NCBI GenBank assembly: GCA_022360175.1
Contig: JAKSDI010000242.1
Coordinates: forward strand, 1 to 51,835
Direction: 5' to 3'
DNA: 51,835 nucleotides
Source: Chitinophagales bacterium
GTDB taxonomy: Bacteria > Bacteroidota > Bacteroidia > Chitinophagales > Saprospiraceae
The position numbers were made by a program, and so were the translations under genes. The notes below the pieces were generated by a model. The model was not told where the DNA came from. It ran no database searches and saw nothing but the letters and a program-made list of their open reading frames with translations. The number at the start of each line of letters is the position of its first letter. Position 1 is the stretch's first letter. This document shows positions 26,162 through 35,435 of the stretch, in pieces.

Positions 26162-28114
26162 TTACAAAGGAATTAGTTCATTGCTCTCGACAGGCCGTTT
26201 CAGTTCTTTCCAGCCCTTGTATACCTGATGGATATTGTACCAGAATACGATATGGCCAAAGAACATAAACGAGCCTCCAATTGCTCTCCACAACCAATAG
26301 GGTACCATCAGAGTAACACTTTCGATAAAAGGTGCTCCCTCTATCCAACTTAAACCTTTTGCTGTACCACCTACCATCAAGGCAAAAGTGTATGCTAGTA
26401 ATCCTATGAAGGAAAGCCAAAAATGAATGCCAACTAATAATTGATTAGGGCGTTTCCCAATGAGTTTAGGGATCAGTGCATAAATACACCCCCAAAGGAA
26501 AAAACTGACAATGCCATACATCGTCATATGGGAATGGGCCACATTGAAATCTGTGAAATGCCAAACGAAATTGGTGAAACGAAACGCCTGAAAACTTCCC
26601 TGGACGGACCCGATAAAATAAAACACAACTCCTACCAACATAAAAGGTAATACATAACTTCTTCCAATCTGACTGAAACTACCTTTCATCGTTAAAAGGA
26701 AATTGGTTGTCCCTGCAAATACAGGAATAAACATACCTGCACTAAATACAATAGCTACGGTTTGCAACCACCAGGGAATTGGACTGAACACAAAATGATG
26801 AGTGCCGATCAAAGTATAGAAGAGCATCTGTGTCCAAAACGCTAAAATCCCCAGAGAGTAGGAATAAATAGGCTTGTTTAATGTGGATGGAAGATAGTAA
26901 TAAATTAGGCCGAGTGTAAAGGTCATAAACCACATCCCAACCCCCTGATGCATATAATATCCCTGGATGATGGTTTCGCCTAAACCTTCCTGATAAAAAG
27001 GAAGATAACCAATAATACTTAAGACCAATGTCCAGATACAGGCTCCAAAAATATACCAGTTAGAGACATATATCTCTTCTGTTGTTCTATTGGCAACCAT
27101 CTTGTAGAAATTGGCAAAGGTGAGGATGAGGCCTATGGCAAATATGGACATAATAGGCCAGATGTATTCTCTGTATTCTCCTCCTCCATTATTAACACCC
27201 ATCATCAATGAGATAGACCCAGTCGCTACAGCGGTATTGATTAATACCAATGCTATCCAGGCCCATCGAAGGCTAAATATTTTTGTATTTGAGGTTCGGG
27301 CTACTGTAAAATATCCTAAGCCAATCATTGCCAAAGAAGTCCACCCCCAAAACACGCTATTGGTATGAACAGGGCGTATCCGGCCAAAAGATAAAAAAGG
27401 AAGTCCGTCTAAATCAGGCAGAATAAATTTAACACCTAAAAGGACTCCAATAAAGGTCCCAAACAATAGCCAGAAAACGGAAGACCCGATATAAGCCAGC
27501 ACTATTTTAACCAAATCCTGATCGGCAACAATCCGGTCGGCTGAATCCTGCTTTTCGTCATAAATAGGATTGCTTATTTCTTTTGTTTGCGTAATAACCA
27601 GGCCTCTGCTATCTGTTGGTTCCAGGTTTGAACCCAACTCTGTCCCTTCTAGTTGATAATTTAAGCGTTCCGCTTTTTGAAAAAGCAGCTGATCTATTTC
27701 AGGATGTTCGAGGTGGATAAGTGCATATTTTACTTTTTCTTCAATAGGATCGGTAAGGTTTGGAAATTTGAGGTTTTCCAAAGAGCATTTTTTACTTGCT
27801 TTCCTTTCAGATATAGTACGTTTTAAATCCTCTTTTCCAAGATTGATAATGAGCTCTTTTAAATAGGCCCATTTTTTTATTTGCCTATTCTCATTCGATT
27901 TTTTCAGGAGTGTAATCACTTTGTAGGTAGCAATAAAAGCAGCTACTATGACAATCATCCCTCCTAAAATGATAGTTCCTATTATACCCGGTTCGCCTAA
28001 TAAAGAGGTATCAGCCGTACTTTCTTGTCCATAAACCGGATAAGAAAGCATAAAAAATCCCAGTCCCCAAATTGCCCTTTGCAATTGGCGGCACAAAAAT
28101 TTAATGCTCGACAT
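26162..28114 (-). CDS. ccoN: cbb3-like haem-copper oxidase catalytic subunit with long N-terminal extension
   Basis: A 650-residue protein, about 170 longer than usual CcoN. The extension has a signal-like segment (1-30), a membrane helix (about 44-70) and a charged soluble stretch (about 71-195). The core shows the C-family ligands: H250 (RPVHTN), H389 (YYMHQGVG), H439-H440 (GTHHF), and H527/H529 (NVAHSH). The helix motif PIYSY (417-419) carries the expected cross-linked Tyr. The usual Glu of the FEGP motif is Gln (SVQG, Q505). It reduces oxygen, or possibly NO. Context with RIC, and no visible ccoP, ccoG, ccoI or ccoS, leaves the substrate open. Confidence 0.85.
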   Translation of the reverse strand: MSSIKFLCRQLQRAIWGLGFFMLSYPVYGQESTADTSLLGEPGIIGTIILGGMIVIVAAFIATYKVITLLKKSNENRQIKKWAYLKELIINLGKEDLKRTISERKASKKCSLENLKFPNLTDPIEEKVKYALIHLEHPEIDQLLFQKAERLNYQLEGTELGSNLEPTDSRGLVITQTKEISNPIYDEKQDSADRIVADQDLVKIVLAYIGSSVFWLLFGTFIGVLLGVKFILPDLDGLPFLSFGRIRPVHTNSVFWGWTSLAMIGLGYFTVARTSNTKIFSLRWAWIALVLINTAVATGSISLMMGVNNGGGEYREYIWPIMSIFAIGLILTFANFYKMVANRTTEEIYVSNWYIFGACIWTLVLSIIGYLPFYQEGLGETIIQGYYMHQGVGMWFMTFTLGLIYYYLPSTLNKPIYSYSLGILAFWTQMLFYTLIGTHHFVFSPIPWWLQTVAIVFSAGMFIPVFAGTTNFLLTMKGSFSQIGRSYVLPFMLVGVVFYFIGSVQGSFQAFRFTNFVWHFTDFNVAHSHMTMYGIVSFFLWGCIYALIPKLIGKRPNQLLVGIHFWLSFIGLLAYTFALMVGGTAKGLSWIEGAPFIESVTLMVPYWLWRAIGGSFMFFGHIVFWYNIHQVYKGWKELKRPVESNELIPL

Positions 28115-28177
28115 TTTATTTAAATTTTACGTTGAGCTTCACATAGAGATCATTCTCTTGAAGCTTTACAGCTTACA

Positions 28178-28408
28178 TTATTTCCAATAATTGTTGGCTG
28201 CGGCAACTGTTTGGAAGTTAATTGCGATGACCTGGGATGCTGCGGTTAAGCTGTCAGCATTATTGGCATAGTCAGGCCTTAATTTTTTGAGTGTGTCTAC
28301 ATCAGGTTGCGTAGATTTTACACCTCTCCTTGAAAGAGTAATAGCTAATTCAAAGCCTTCTTGAGGTGTGTCGGTGATTAAAGATTCTAACCAGATTGTT
28401 GGTGACAT
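28178..28408 (-). CDS. Hypothetical 76-residue protein of the respiratory/NO operon
   Basis: A small soluble protein without signal peptide, membrane helix or Cys. It is predicted helical, with a charged middle (LSRRGVKSTQ ... LKKLRPDY) and an Ala/Asn-rich end (TVAAANNYWK). It lies 23 bp after the RIC gene and 63 bp before the oxidase gene, so it is probably co-transcribed. I do not recognise it. Confidence 0.55.
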   Translation of the reverse strand: MSPTIWLESLITDTPQEGFELAITLSRRGVKSTQPDVDTLKKLRPDYANNADSLTAASQVIAINFQTVAAANNYWK

Positions 28409-28431
28409 ATCTTTTACTTTTTAGTTGAAGA

Positions 28432-29160
28432 TTAGTGGTGATTTATTCTTTTTTCAGCTTCTATAGCCTTGGGGAATAAGATGTTATTTTCTAGGTGGAT
28501 ATGAAGGTGTAGATCTTCCTGAAACTCTTTGAGCATGGCAAATGTGGCTCTGTAAATATTAGATGCATCCTCAGGTGGGGTATAGTTATTGCTTAGAGCT
28601 GCAATCTTTATAAATCGTTCTCCTTCTTGCTCGTGTTCATGTTTCATCATTTGTATAGGGTTTTGTAGAGTGTCGAAGGGAGGCTTTATTACATCTGCTC
28701 GCTTATTTTTAGATTCTTTCATTTTCCGGATATATGGAAATAAAAAGCTTTCTTCTTTTTCCAGATGTTGCAACAAATCCTGAGCTGAGGCAGTGAACAA
28801 AGTTTCAATAGTTCGAAGCTCAGGATGAGCTTTACTATAGATTTTCACAAGCTTGTTAAGATGTATTTTCAGTTCAGGAATACTTCGCCTTACATAGCGG
28901 TGGTGTTTTTTTTCGATAAAGTCAGCAAGTAAATCCATGTCCCATGATTTGAAATCAGGGAGAAGCGACTTTCTTTCTTTCAGAACTTTAGTTAATTCAT
29001 TAAGTAAATCATTGGTGCTCACATTTACACTCTGACATGCTTCCTCAATACTCCTGCCACCACTACAACAAAAATCAATCTTATGCGATTTGAATACGGA
29101 AGCAGTATGATAGTCCATTGCTACAATCTCCCCAATGATGCTTTTTTTTGTGATGCTCAT
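28432..29160 (-). CDS. ric: RIC/ScdA/YtfE-type iron-sulfur cluster repair di-iron protein
   Basis: A 242-residue cytoplasmic protein. The N-terminal ScdA_N/DUF542 domain holds the family Cys pair C31-C32 (IDFCCSGGRSIEEAC). A hemerythrin-like four-helix domain (about 85-240) provides His and Glu ligands in HHRYVRR, LLQHLEKEESFLFP, MMKHEHEQEGERF and HIHLENNILFPK. Members repair Fe-S clusters damaged by nitric oxide or oxidants. The length matches the family (about 220-245). It is the second gene of the operon, supporting a nitrosative-stress role. Confidence 0.92.
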   Translation of the reverse strand: MSITKKSIIGEIVAMDYHTASVFKSHKIDFCCSGGRSIEEACQSVNVSTNDLLNELTKVLKERKSLLPDFKSWDMDLLADFIEKKHHRYVRRSIPELKIHLNKLVKIYSKAHPELRTIETLFTASAQDLLQHLEKEESFLFPYIRKMKESKNKRADVIKPPFDTLQNPIQMMKHEHEQEGERFIKIAALSNNYTPPEDASNIYRATFAMLKEFQEDLHLHIHLENNILFPKAIEAEKRINHH

Positions 29161-29201
29161 GATTTAGAGTTTAATACTTCAGGTAGAACTTGCTTGCTTC
29201 C

Positions 29202-29636
29202 TTAATTAAAGAGTTTAATTCCGAAAACGGCTAGACAGCTAATTTTGACACATTCCAATCCAACATAATAAAAGTGCAGATTGGAAGCAGGGACTTCCAT
29301 ATTCTGTAGGTGCATTTCTGCTCTTGCGTCCAGCATAGGCAACAACCAAATACTCTGTACTATGAGAATCAGGAAAGGGATTAGAAAAAACAAGTACTTC
29401 CATCTAAGTTCAGGAAGCCCGTAAATGAGCATACTGACAATAATGGCAATGGATAAAACAATTTCTACTTTATTCAATGCATTAAATACTAATCTGCCAA
29501 TTCCCAACCCTAGCGATAATGTAATGCCAGGTGCACGAAACTTCAGCCATGCTTCCATAAAACTGATCGCTCCCACAAATCCTATCCAAATAAAGACGCA
29601 AGCAATGGCTATGGGAAACTTGATTGTATTGGTCAT
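29202..29636 (-). CDS. Four-helix membrane protein, first gene of the respiratory/NO operon
   Basis: A 144-residue integral membrane protein with four hydrophobic segments (about 7-28, 52-70, 78-97 and 122-142). Charged residues near the helix ends, for example EAWLKFRAP and LDARAEMHL, do not identify a family I can name with certainty. It starts 27 bp from the centre of the first operator palindrome and ends 41 bp before the RIC gene. A small haem, quinone or NO-related membrane factor is possible. Confidence 0.65.
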   Translation of the reverse strand: MTNTIKFPIAIACVFIWIGFVGAISFMEAWLKFRAPGITLSLGLGIGRLVFNALNKVEIVLSIAIIVSMLIYGLPELRWKYLFFLIPFLILIVQSIWLLPMLDARAEMHLQNMEVPASNLHFYYVGLECVKISCLAVFGIKLFN

Positions 29637-29653
29637 TATTACATTTCTATATA

Positions 29654-29673
29654 ATCGGATAATTTTGTCCGAT
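29654..29673. promoter_or_regulatory. Operator-like palindrome, proximal copy
   Basis: atcggataattttgtccgat: arms atcgga/tccgat around an A/T-rich centre. It is placed 17 bp before the first start codon of the operon, consistent with a repressor site. Confidence 0.65.
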
Positions 29674-29834
29674 ATAAAGTTAAAAAAATTATTTTTTCCA
29701 AAACACCATTCTTCAATTCAGTTCATTGAACTCATATATCCTGGCAATTTAAATGGCTATTCTGATCCTGTATTCCTATATTTTGAACGTATAATTCGAG
29801 CCATTTCAAGGCAAAGATAAGTGTTTTTTAATAA

Positions 29835-29854
29835 ATCGGATAATTTTGTCCGAT
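29835..29854. promoter_or_regulatory. Operator-like palindrome, distal copy
   Basis: Identical in all 20 bp to the proximal copy, 181 bp away. It lies about 25 bp upstream of the TATCTTTG box, where a bound dimer would block RNA polymerase. Confidence 0.65.
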
Positions 29855-29945
29855 TTTAAAATGCTTTGACATTTCTCTGACATCTGCCCATTCACATCAA
29901 AGTAGTTATATTTTCAGAATCATAAATTGATGTAGCCCACTCTTA

Positions 29946-30716
29946 TTACTTCAATAATTTGACATGCTTTAAAAAGCTTTTTTTGTAAGTGTATCCGATG
30001 GGCAGTGATTCATTATCTATCTTGACAATATCATTTTTAGTATTGATCTGCTCTATATGGTTTAAGTTGACCAAATAGGTTTTGTGTATGCGTTGAAAAG
30101 TAGGAGACAATTCTGTTTCTAAAGTCTTTAGTTGGATATTGGTAGGGAAATTGCGCCCTTCTGTTTTGGCATAGGTAAGTTTGTCTTTGGCAAAGAAATA
30201 AGAAATGTCATCCACTAAAATCTTTTTGTAGGAATCTCCAATTTTAAAAAACAGATTATTGTTATTGATATAAGGTACACTGACCGAATTTTTTGTTGAT
30301 GCAGCTAAAGATGGAGTAGGGGGGATCTGGTTGAGTAATGCAAGTTCAATGGCATGCTGGAGTTTAAACCTGGAAAGTTCCTTATTCATAAAGCAGCTGG
30401 GACGTACATGGCGGCACTGTGCGTAGTATTCTTCAGTATAATTAGAGGTTATGAAAATAATGGGTACTTGTGAGTTAGATAACCTGATCTTTTCAGCAAG
30501 TGTGATCCCACTTTTTTGTCCTTTCCCCAGATTGATATCTAAAAGGCAAAGGTCTGGTTCTACCTCAAGGAAAGATTTCCAGGCGCCTTCAAAATCTGTT
30601 TCTATATAAATCCTGCTAAATCCAATTTCATTAAGTAATATCTCCACCAAATGAGTAAAAGGTTTTTGATCATCAACGAGTAGTATTTTTTTGTTGTTCA
30701 ATTCCTCCGTGGACAT
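29946..30716 (-). CDS. LytTR-family response regulator
   Basis: A 256-residue protein. The receiver domain (about 8-125) has the acidic pair D15-D16, phospho-acceptor D60 (LLDINLG), T90 and K112. The LytTR DNA-binding domain spans about 155-256 (KILVDDISYFFAKDKLTYAKTEG, FQRIHKTYLVNLNHIE). It is probably the partner of the sensor kinase encoded 125 bp upstream on the same strand. Kinases of the TPR type next to LytTR regulators are common in Bacteroidota. Target genes are unknown. Confidence 0.92.
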   Translation of the reverse strand: MSTEELNNKKILLVDDQKPFTHLVEILLNEIGFSRIYIETDFEGAWKSFLEVEPDLCLLDINLGKGQKSGITLAEKIRLSNSQVPIIFITSNYTEEYYAQCRHVRPSCFMNKELSRFKLQHAIELALLNQIPPTPSLAASTKNSVSVPYINNNNLFFKIGDSYKKILVDDISYFFAKDKLTYAKTEGRNFPTNIQLKTLETELSPTFQRIHKTYLVNLNHIEQINTKNDIVKIDNESLPIGYTYKKSFLKHVKLLK

Positions 30717-30841
30717 TTTGGTTTGTTTTTCTTAAATTAAGGAACGGCACGCGTTCATTGAGTAGTGCATAAAGGTTTTCTGCTGAAGGCAAACACTGAG
30801 TAAGTTAGTAAAGATCACCAAAGGCAAAAGCAGCATTTTGG

Positions 30842-32992
30842 TCAAATAAATTCTATTATAAACCTGGCTCCACCCCCAGAGCGATCTTCTACCCATATAT
30901 CTGCTCCGGCTTCCTTCAGTGATGATTGCAATAGATGAAGGCCTATATGATGCCCTTTATCATCATTTTGTAGGGTTTCTACCGGATCAAAGATGACTTT
31001 TTTCTGTTGGGAAGAAACTCCGGGGCCATTATCCTCAAATATCCATTGCAACTTATGCGATTCTGATTTTGCTTCGGAAATCCACAGCATAGGATGTTCA
31101 GCTGTGGCTGCATGGCGTAAGGCATTGGAGATCAGATTCTGGAAAATTTGCTCAATTAATGCTTCGGGTAAATTAACCATAGATAGGGGCTCTGTTTTTG
31201 TTTGAAATTTAGCTTCTTGTAAGGCGGCTCCATATCTGCCTAATACTGTATTTAAGATAGGCATAGGATTAGAGCTTTTTGGAATAGCTAGTTGTTCCTT
31301 TTTAGTCTGCTGTAATAAATTCAGGCAGTAATTTTTGAGCTGTCGGGCAGTACTTTGAGTCATTTCATAATACTTTGGAAGATTGTCAGTCTTTCCTTTT
31401 TCACCAACGAGTACATTCCCGGTAGAAAGAATAAGGTCAAGATTGGATAGAACATCATGTGAGACGACGCTGCTAAATCGGTTGAGTTGTTTATTGGCTT
31501 TTTCCAGTTTTTTTCGTTCTACTTCCAGAGATTGGTTCATTTGTTCTAATAAAGCATTACGTTTTTGTTTTTGATTAAACAAGACATAATAAATAATCGA
31601 GATGCTTATAAAGATTACACCAAAGAGCGTTAGTAATAAATAGCTTTGCTTTTGCTTGAGTTGTGATTGCTTTGCGATTTGTTCTGCTAATTCCTTTTCC
31701 TGAGCCAGGGTTTGAATTTCCTGTTCTTTTTTGTGTTCCAAATATTTACTCACTGCCTGTTTGGTGATATTCTGATTGTCCAGAGCATCGGATATGGCTA
31801 CGCGTCTTTCCAGATAAAACAAAGCACTATCGGTTTGTCCAAGGGCTTTAAAACTGTTTGCCATTAGGGCGAATAATGTTTCCCTATAACTGGAGTCTTG
31901 AAAGGACTCAAAATAGGGAAATACCTGGCGGCATAGCTTCAGAGAAGCAACGGGATCATTTTCTAATTCTTTTATCTTGGCTTGTTTTAGTTTAGCTTTA
32001 GCAACAAAGTCCATTAACTTAATAGAATCTGCTAAAGCTATTGCCTGCTCGGCATATCGATTAGCTATTTCAAGCTGCATAGAATCTATATAAAACTGAG
32101 TGGCTGCATTTAAGAGGATGCTTTTAGTATGCTTTAATTGAAAAGAATCTGCTAGTGCGATGGCTTCATGAAGACGCTGTTCAACAGTATCCAGGCCAAA
32201 TGGTAATTGAAGTAGAACGACATGGCTTTGTAATATATCGTTTGGAGCACCAGCTTCTACTGCATTTTCATAGGCTTTCTCAAAGCTTGATTTAGATTCT
32301 TCCTCCAGCCCTAGTATATGGAATGCCGCTCCGATATTATAATGGCATGCAAATCGTTGAGATGCCGTCTCAGAAGCTTCTAAAGCTTTCAATAAATAAT
32401 CAATTGATTCTACATATTGGCTTTTTTTTCCATACAAGGTTCCGAGGAACAAGGCTCCATATCTTATATAGGTATTCCTATCGTATTTTTCCCCCAGCTT
32501 TATACATTCTTTCAGATAATAGGCAGCACTATCTATTTGCTCGATATTCGAATAGGTAGAACCTATCAGCCCATACATTACAGGTTTCATGACTAAACTA
32601 TCATTTTCTAAATAATGGAGAGCTGAGTGATAACTAATGAGAGAGGAGTCAATCTTTCCAATCCTGCGGTAATAATCCCCTTTTTGTTTTAGAGATCGTA
32701 CCATCCATTGGTCATTTTGCTTTTGAATGGCTTTTTTTTCTATTTGTATAGCAAGAGCTATAAGAGAGTCGAGATTAGCCCGTTCATAATGGCTTCCTAA
32801 CTTTTTCCCGGCATTAAGTTGTTCAAAATCAGTTATACTATCATCTTGACTGTACCAAATTTGACGCAGCTCCTTTACTTTTTCTTCCGGTAGTTGAGCG
32901 CTTAAATTAAAAGGAATTCCCATTGCTGCTATAAATGCAATGATTAATACATTAAAAATGTGTGAATGATAATGTGTTTTAGTGTTGTGCAT
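30842..32992 (-). CDS. TPR-containing sensor histidine kinase
   Basis: A 716-residue membrane kinase. A signal or first membrane helix (about 11-32) is followed by a periplasmic TPR array (about 40-430). A second helix lies at about 450-470 (YLLLTLFGVIFISISIIYYVLF), then a coiled coil (about 475-505). The phospho-acceptor is H512 in SSVVSHDVLSN. The ATPase domain shows the N box around N619-N623 (FQNLISNALRHA), the G1 box EDNGPGV and the G2 box GHHIGLHL. It should phosphorylate the LytTR regulator downstream. The signal read by the TPR region is unknown. Confidence 0.92.
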   Translation of the reverse strand: MHNTKTHYHSHIFNVLIIAFIAAMGIPFNLSAQLPEEKVKELRQIWYSQDDSITDFEQLNAGKKLGSHYERANLDSLIALAIQIEKKAIQKQNDQWMVRSLKQKGDYYRRIGKIDSSLISYHSALHYLENDSLVMKPVMYGLIGSTYSNIEQIDSAAYYLKECIKLGEKYDRNTYIRYGALFLGTLYGKKSQYVESIDYLLKALEASETASQRFACHYNIGAAFHILGLEEESKSSFEKAYENAVEAGAPNDILQSHVVLLQLPFGLDTVEQRLHEAIALADSFQLKHTKSILLNAATQFYIDSMQLEIANRYAEQAIALADSIKLMDFVAKAKLKQAKIKELENDPVASLKLCRQVFPYFESFQDSSYRETLFALMANSFKALGQTDSALFYLERRVAISDALDNQNITKQAVSKYLEHKKEQEIQTLAQEKELAEQIAKQSQLKQKQSYLLLTLFGVIFISISIIYYVLFNQKQKRNALLEQMNQSLEVERKKLEKANKQLNRFSSVVSHDVLSNLDLILSTGNVLVGEKGKTDNLPKYYEMTQSTARQLKNYCLNLLQQTKKEQLAIPKSSNPMPILNTVLGRYGAALQEAKFQTKTEPLSMVNLPEALIEQIFQNLISNALRHAATAEHPMLWISEAKSESHKLQWIFEDNGPGVSSQQKKVIFDPVETLQNDDKGHHIGLHLLQSSLKEAGADIWVEDRSGGGARFIIEFI

Positions 32993-33045
32993 TGTGCAAG
33001 ATGTTATACTATCCGTTTGAGTAAATGGTATGAGAGGCGGATTGT

Positions 33046-33249
33046 TTAAGGATATGCTACAATAAATCGTGCTCCGCCTCCTGGGCGATTCCCCACCCAG
33101 ATATCTGTTCCAGCTTCTCGCGGCGAAGATAGTATTAGATGTAGGCCTAAATGCTGACCTTTATCATCATCTTGTAGGGCTTCTGCCAAATCACAATAGC
33201 AAAAAGCAATTATCGCTGCATTTCTGATGGTTGGATATATCTTGTACAT
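33046..33249 (-). pseudogene. Relic of a second histidine kinase (ATPase C-terminus)
   Basis: The 67-codon frame ends in a sequence parallel to the end of the neighbouring kinase: EALQDDDKGQHLGLHLI and EAGTDIWVGNRPGGGARFI against ETLQNDDKGHHIGLHLL and EAGADIWVEDRSGGGARFI. The front part of a kinase is missing. It therefore appears to be the tail of a tandem paralogue. The frame has an unusual Shine-Dalgarno-like AAAGGAGAG 6 bp before its ATG, so expression of a small product is not excluded. Confidence 0.65.
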
Positions 33250-33875
33250 GCTTACTCTCCTTTTGCAAAAAATACTAGAATAATAATGCCCCCTCTAGGC
33301 ATATTGCTAGCATGCAGTAATACTGAAATTAAAATACTGAAATTTTTGTGTAGATCTGTTTGAAAACGATGAGTTAGACGCTTTCTAAATGAAACTGAAA
33401 CATCGTTTAACAATATACTTATTATTTGAATAGAAATGCTGAAAAAATTAAGATGAAATAGGCTCAATTCAATATAACAATATATACGCGTATTTTGTAG
33501 AAAGTAATAACACTTTAAACAAATACTTCTTTGTTGATCCTTAAAATAAACAATTTTGGATGCATCGTTCTTTATATGATCAGGATAAAACTTTGAAAGT
33601 AAGATTTATATGCTTATCTTTATAACTGCCGTTGAGCATGATATCATCATATAGATTCCCTCATATAGAAAAGCATTAAGTCAATTATATTGGTAAAAGA
33701 CATATTGGCCAATATAATACAGGAATCGTCTTCCCATAAGCGAAAGATTGTTTAATTAACATACTTTCTTCGAAAAGAAAGCAATAGGCAATTTATGTTA
33801 TAAATGCTTTCTCTTCTTCCCCCCTGTTGTTAAAGGCCTGCTTTTTGAGGAAAAATTGCACAAATCACAACACTT
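33250..33875. other. Long A/T-rich spacer upstream of the helical-repeat gene
   Basis: A 626-bp stretch without a convincing gene. It contains a 10-bp perfect inverted repeat (attatattgg, 33684-33693; ccaatataat, 33709-33718) that could be an operator or a hairpin in the leader of the next gene. The minus frame at 33252-33467 has no recognisable protein features. Confidence 0.5.
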
Positions 33876-35384
33876 ATGGAAGCCCTAAGAGAATTAGTAC
33901 AGCTAGTTACCAGAAACAAGCTCAAATCAATTGATATTTTAGATATGGGAGAAGTCAAGGATAGTAAACTTGGCATGCTCTATGAAATAATTTCCGAAGG
34001 TAAAGTAGAATCTGATCAGGCTGCTGCTGCTGAGTTGTATCCTGATGCGGACAATACTTCAGGTTATCGGAAGCTCAAAAATAAACTTCGCAAGAAGTTG
34101 ATTAACTCTCTCTTAGTAGTTGACTTAAACAAAGCTTCCTATTCCGATCGAAAGAGTGCTTATTATCTATGCTATCAGGAATGGGCGGCAGTACGCATAT
34201 TATTGGCTAAAAATGCATGGGCTCAATGTGTTAAAACTGCAGAACGCATTTTAAAATATGCGATTAAATACGAATTCACCGAATTGGCATTAGATTTAAT
34301 AAGTATACTACGATTGCACTACGGTGCTCGAATAGGAGACTTAAAACAATTTGAAGAATACAAAAGCCTCTCTCTAGAGTACGAAGCCATTTTTATGGCT
34401 GAAAATAAAGCAGAACTATTATACACAGAGTTAATCGTTCATTATGTAAATAATAGGTCTGTAAAGACGAATCTAAAAAGGAAAACAGAGCTAGCCTTAT
34501 TGGAGCTTTCTGATAGCATGCGGCGTTATAGTTCTTATCGATTACATCTATATGGTGGAATGATTGGCCTGATGGCTTCCTCTATTGTAAATAATCATGA
34601 AGATACTATTCAAACATGCGAAGAAATTATTAGCTTCTTTGAGGCTAAACCATATCGGGCAGAAACGCCTTTACAAGCTGCCTATTATCAAAAACTGATT
34701 TGCCACTGCCAGCTCAGACAGTTTGAGCCAGGAAGAAAAGCGGCAGAGCAGTGCTTAGTGCTTATTGAAGAAGGTATAGTAAACTGGTTCAAATACTATG
34801 AAATGTATTTTATACTGGCAATGCATACCGAAAACTATCAGGAAGCACTAAACATATATTATCAAGTTACTAACCATAAACGATTTAGATACCTCCCTAA
34901 CAACGTAACTGAAATATGGCTGATTTATGAAGCTTATCTCCATTATCTATATGTAGTCGGCCTTTTGATCCCCTCAAAAGAGCAGAAAGGCTTAGAACAA
35001 TTTAGGCTGGGACGATTCCTGAATGAAGCAGCTATCTATTCTAAAGATAAGTCAGGCTTGAATATAGCCATTATCATTTTCCAGATCATTTATCTAATGG
35101 CTACCAATCAGTATGATAAGTTACTCGATAGGGAGGAAGCAATCGAGAAATATTGTACTCGACATCTCAAAGAAGAGTATACCATGAGGTCTTATTATTT
35201 CATTCGCGGCCTCCTGATCATGGCATCTTTAGGAGTCAATAATGGAGATAGACAAGAGAAAGCAGAGGCTTACAGGGATAAACTTTTAGAAGAGGAAAAC
35301 CTAGAGTCTAGCCAGGTATTTCAAATTGAAGTGATTCCTTTTGAGCAGTTGTGGGAAATTGCTCTGAAAAATCACCTTGGATAA
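33876..35384 (+). CDS. Large helical-repeat (TPR-like) cytoplasmic protein, possible peptide receptor
   Basis: A 502-residue protein with no signal peptide or membrane helix. It is almost wholly helical, with degenerate TPR-like pairs, for example AAVRILLAKNAWAQCVKTA, YYQKLICHCQLRQFEPGRKA and AMHTENYQEALNIYYQV. The N-terminal about 100 residues are basic (KLKNKLRKKLIN) and could bind nucleic acid or a partner. No HTH is recognised with confidence. The all-helical size and a tiny peptide ORF starting 51 bp downstream recall the layout of Rap/RRNPP receptor-peptide cassettes of Firmicutes. That is analogy only. Confidence 0.7.
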   Translation: MEALRELVQLVTRNKLKSIDILDMGEVKDSKLGMLYEIISEGKVESDQAAAAELYPDADNTSGYRKLKNKLRKKLINSLLVVDLNKASYSDRKSAYYLCYQEWAAVRILLAKNAWAQCVKTAERILKYAIKYEFTELALDLISILRLHYGARIGDLKQFEEYKSLSLEYEAIFMAENKAELLYTELIVHYVNNRSVKTNLKRKTELALLELSDSMRRYSSYRLHLYGGMIGLMASSIVNNHEDTIQTCEEIISFFEAKPYRAETPLQAAYYQKLICHCQLRQFEPGRKAAEQCLVLIEEGIVNWFKYYEMYFILAMHTENYQEALNIYYQVTNHKRFRYLPNNVTEIWLIYEAYLHYLYVVGLLIPSKEQKGLEQFRLGRFLNEAAIYSKDKSGLNIAIIIFQIIYLMATNQYDKLLDREEAIEKYCTRHLKEEYTMRSYYFIRGLLIMASLGVNNGDRQEKAEAYRDKLLEEENLESSQVFQIEVIPFEQLWEIALKNHLG

Positions 35385-35435
35385 ATTAGATGAGATAACC
35401 CATTTTGATTTTGTTTTAATTATAACTACAGCGAC

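Larger units (their letters stand above)
29637..29945 (-). promoter_or_regulatory. Control region of the respiratory/NO operon
   Basis: This 309-bp stretch holds two identical 20-bp palindromes and a perfect Bacteroidota-type -7 box TATCTTTG (29812-29819, minus strand). The distal palindrome would overlap the -33 region of that promoter. The leader would then be about 170 nt long. No gene is supported here. Confidence 0.6.

Noticed and set aside
29425-29820. Plus-strand frame of 131 codons
   Set aside because: It overlaps the first gene of the respiratory operon in antisense and runs through its promoter palindrome. The minus-strand product has clear membrane helices.
33252-33467. Minus-strand frame of 71 codons between the kinase relic and the helical-repeat gene
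   Set aside because: No recognisable motif, odd composition, and no similarity to the kinase beyond chance. It is treated as spacer.
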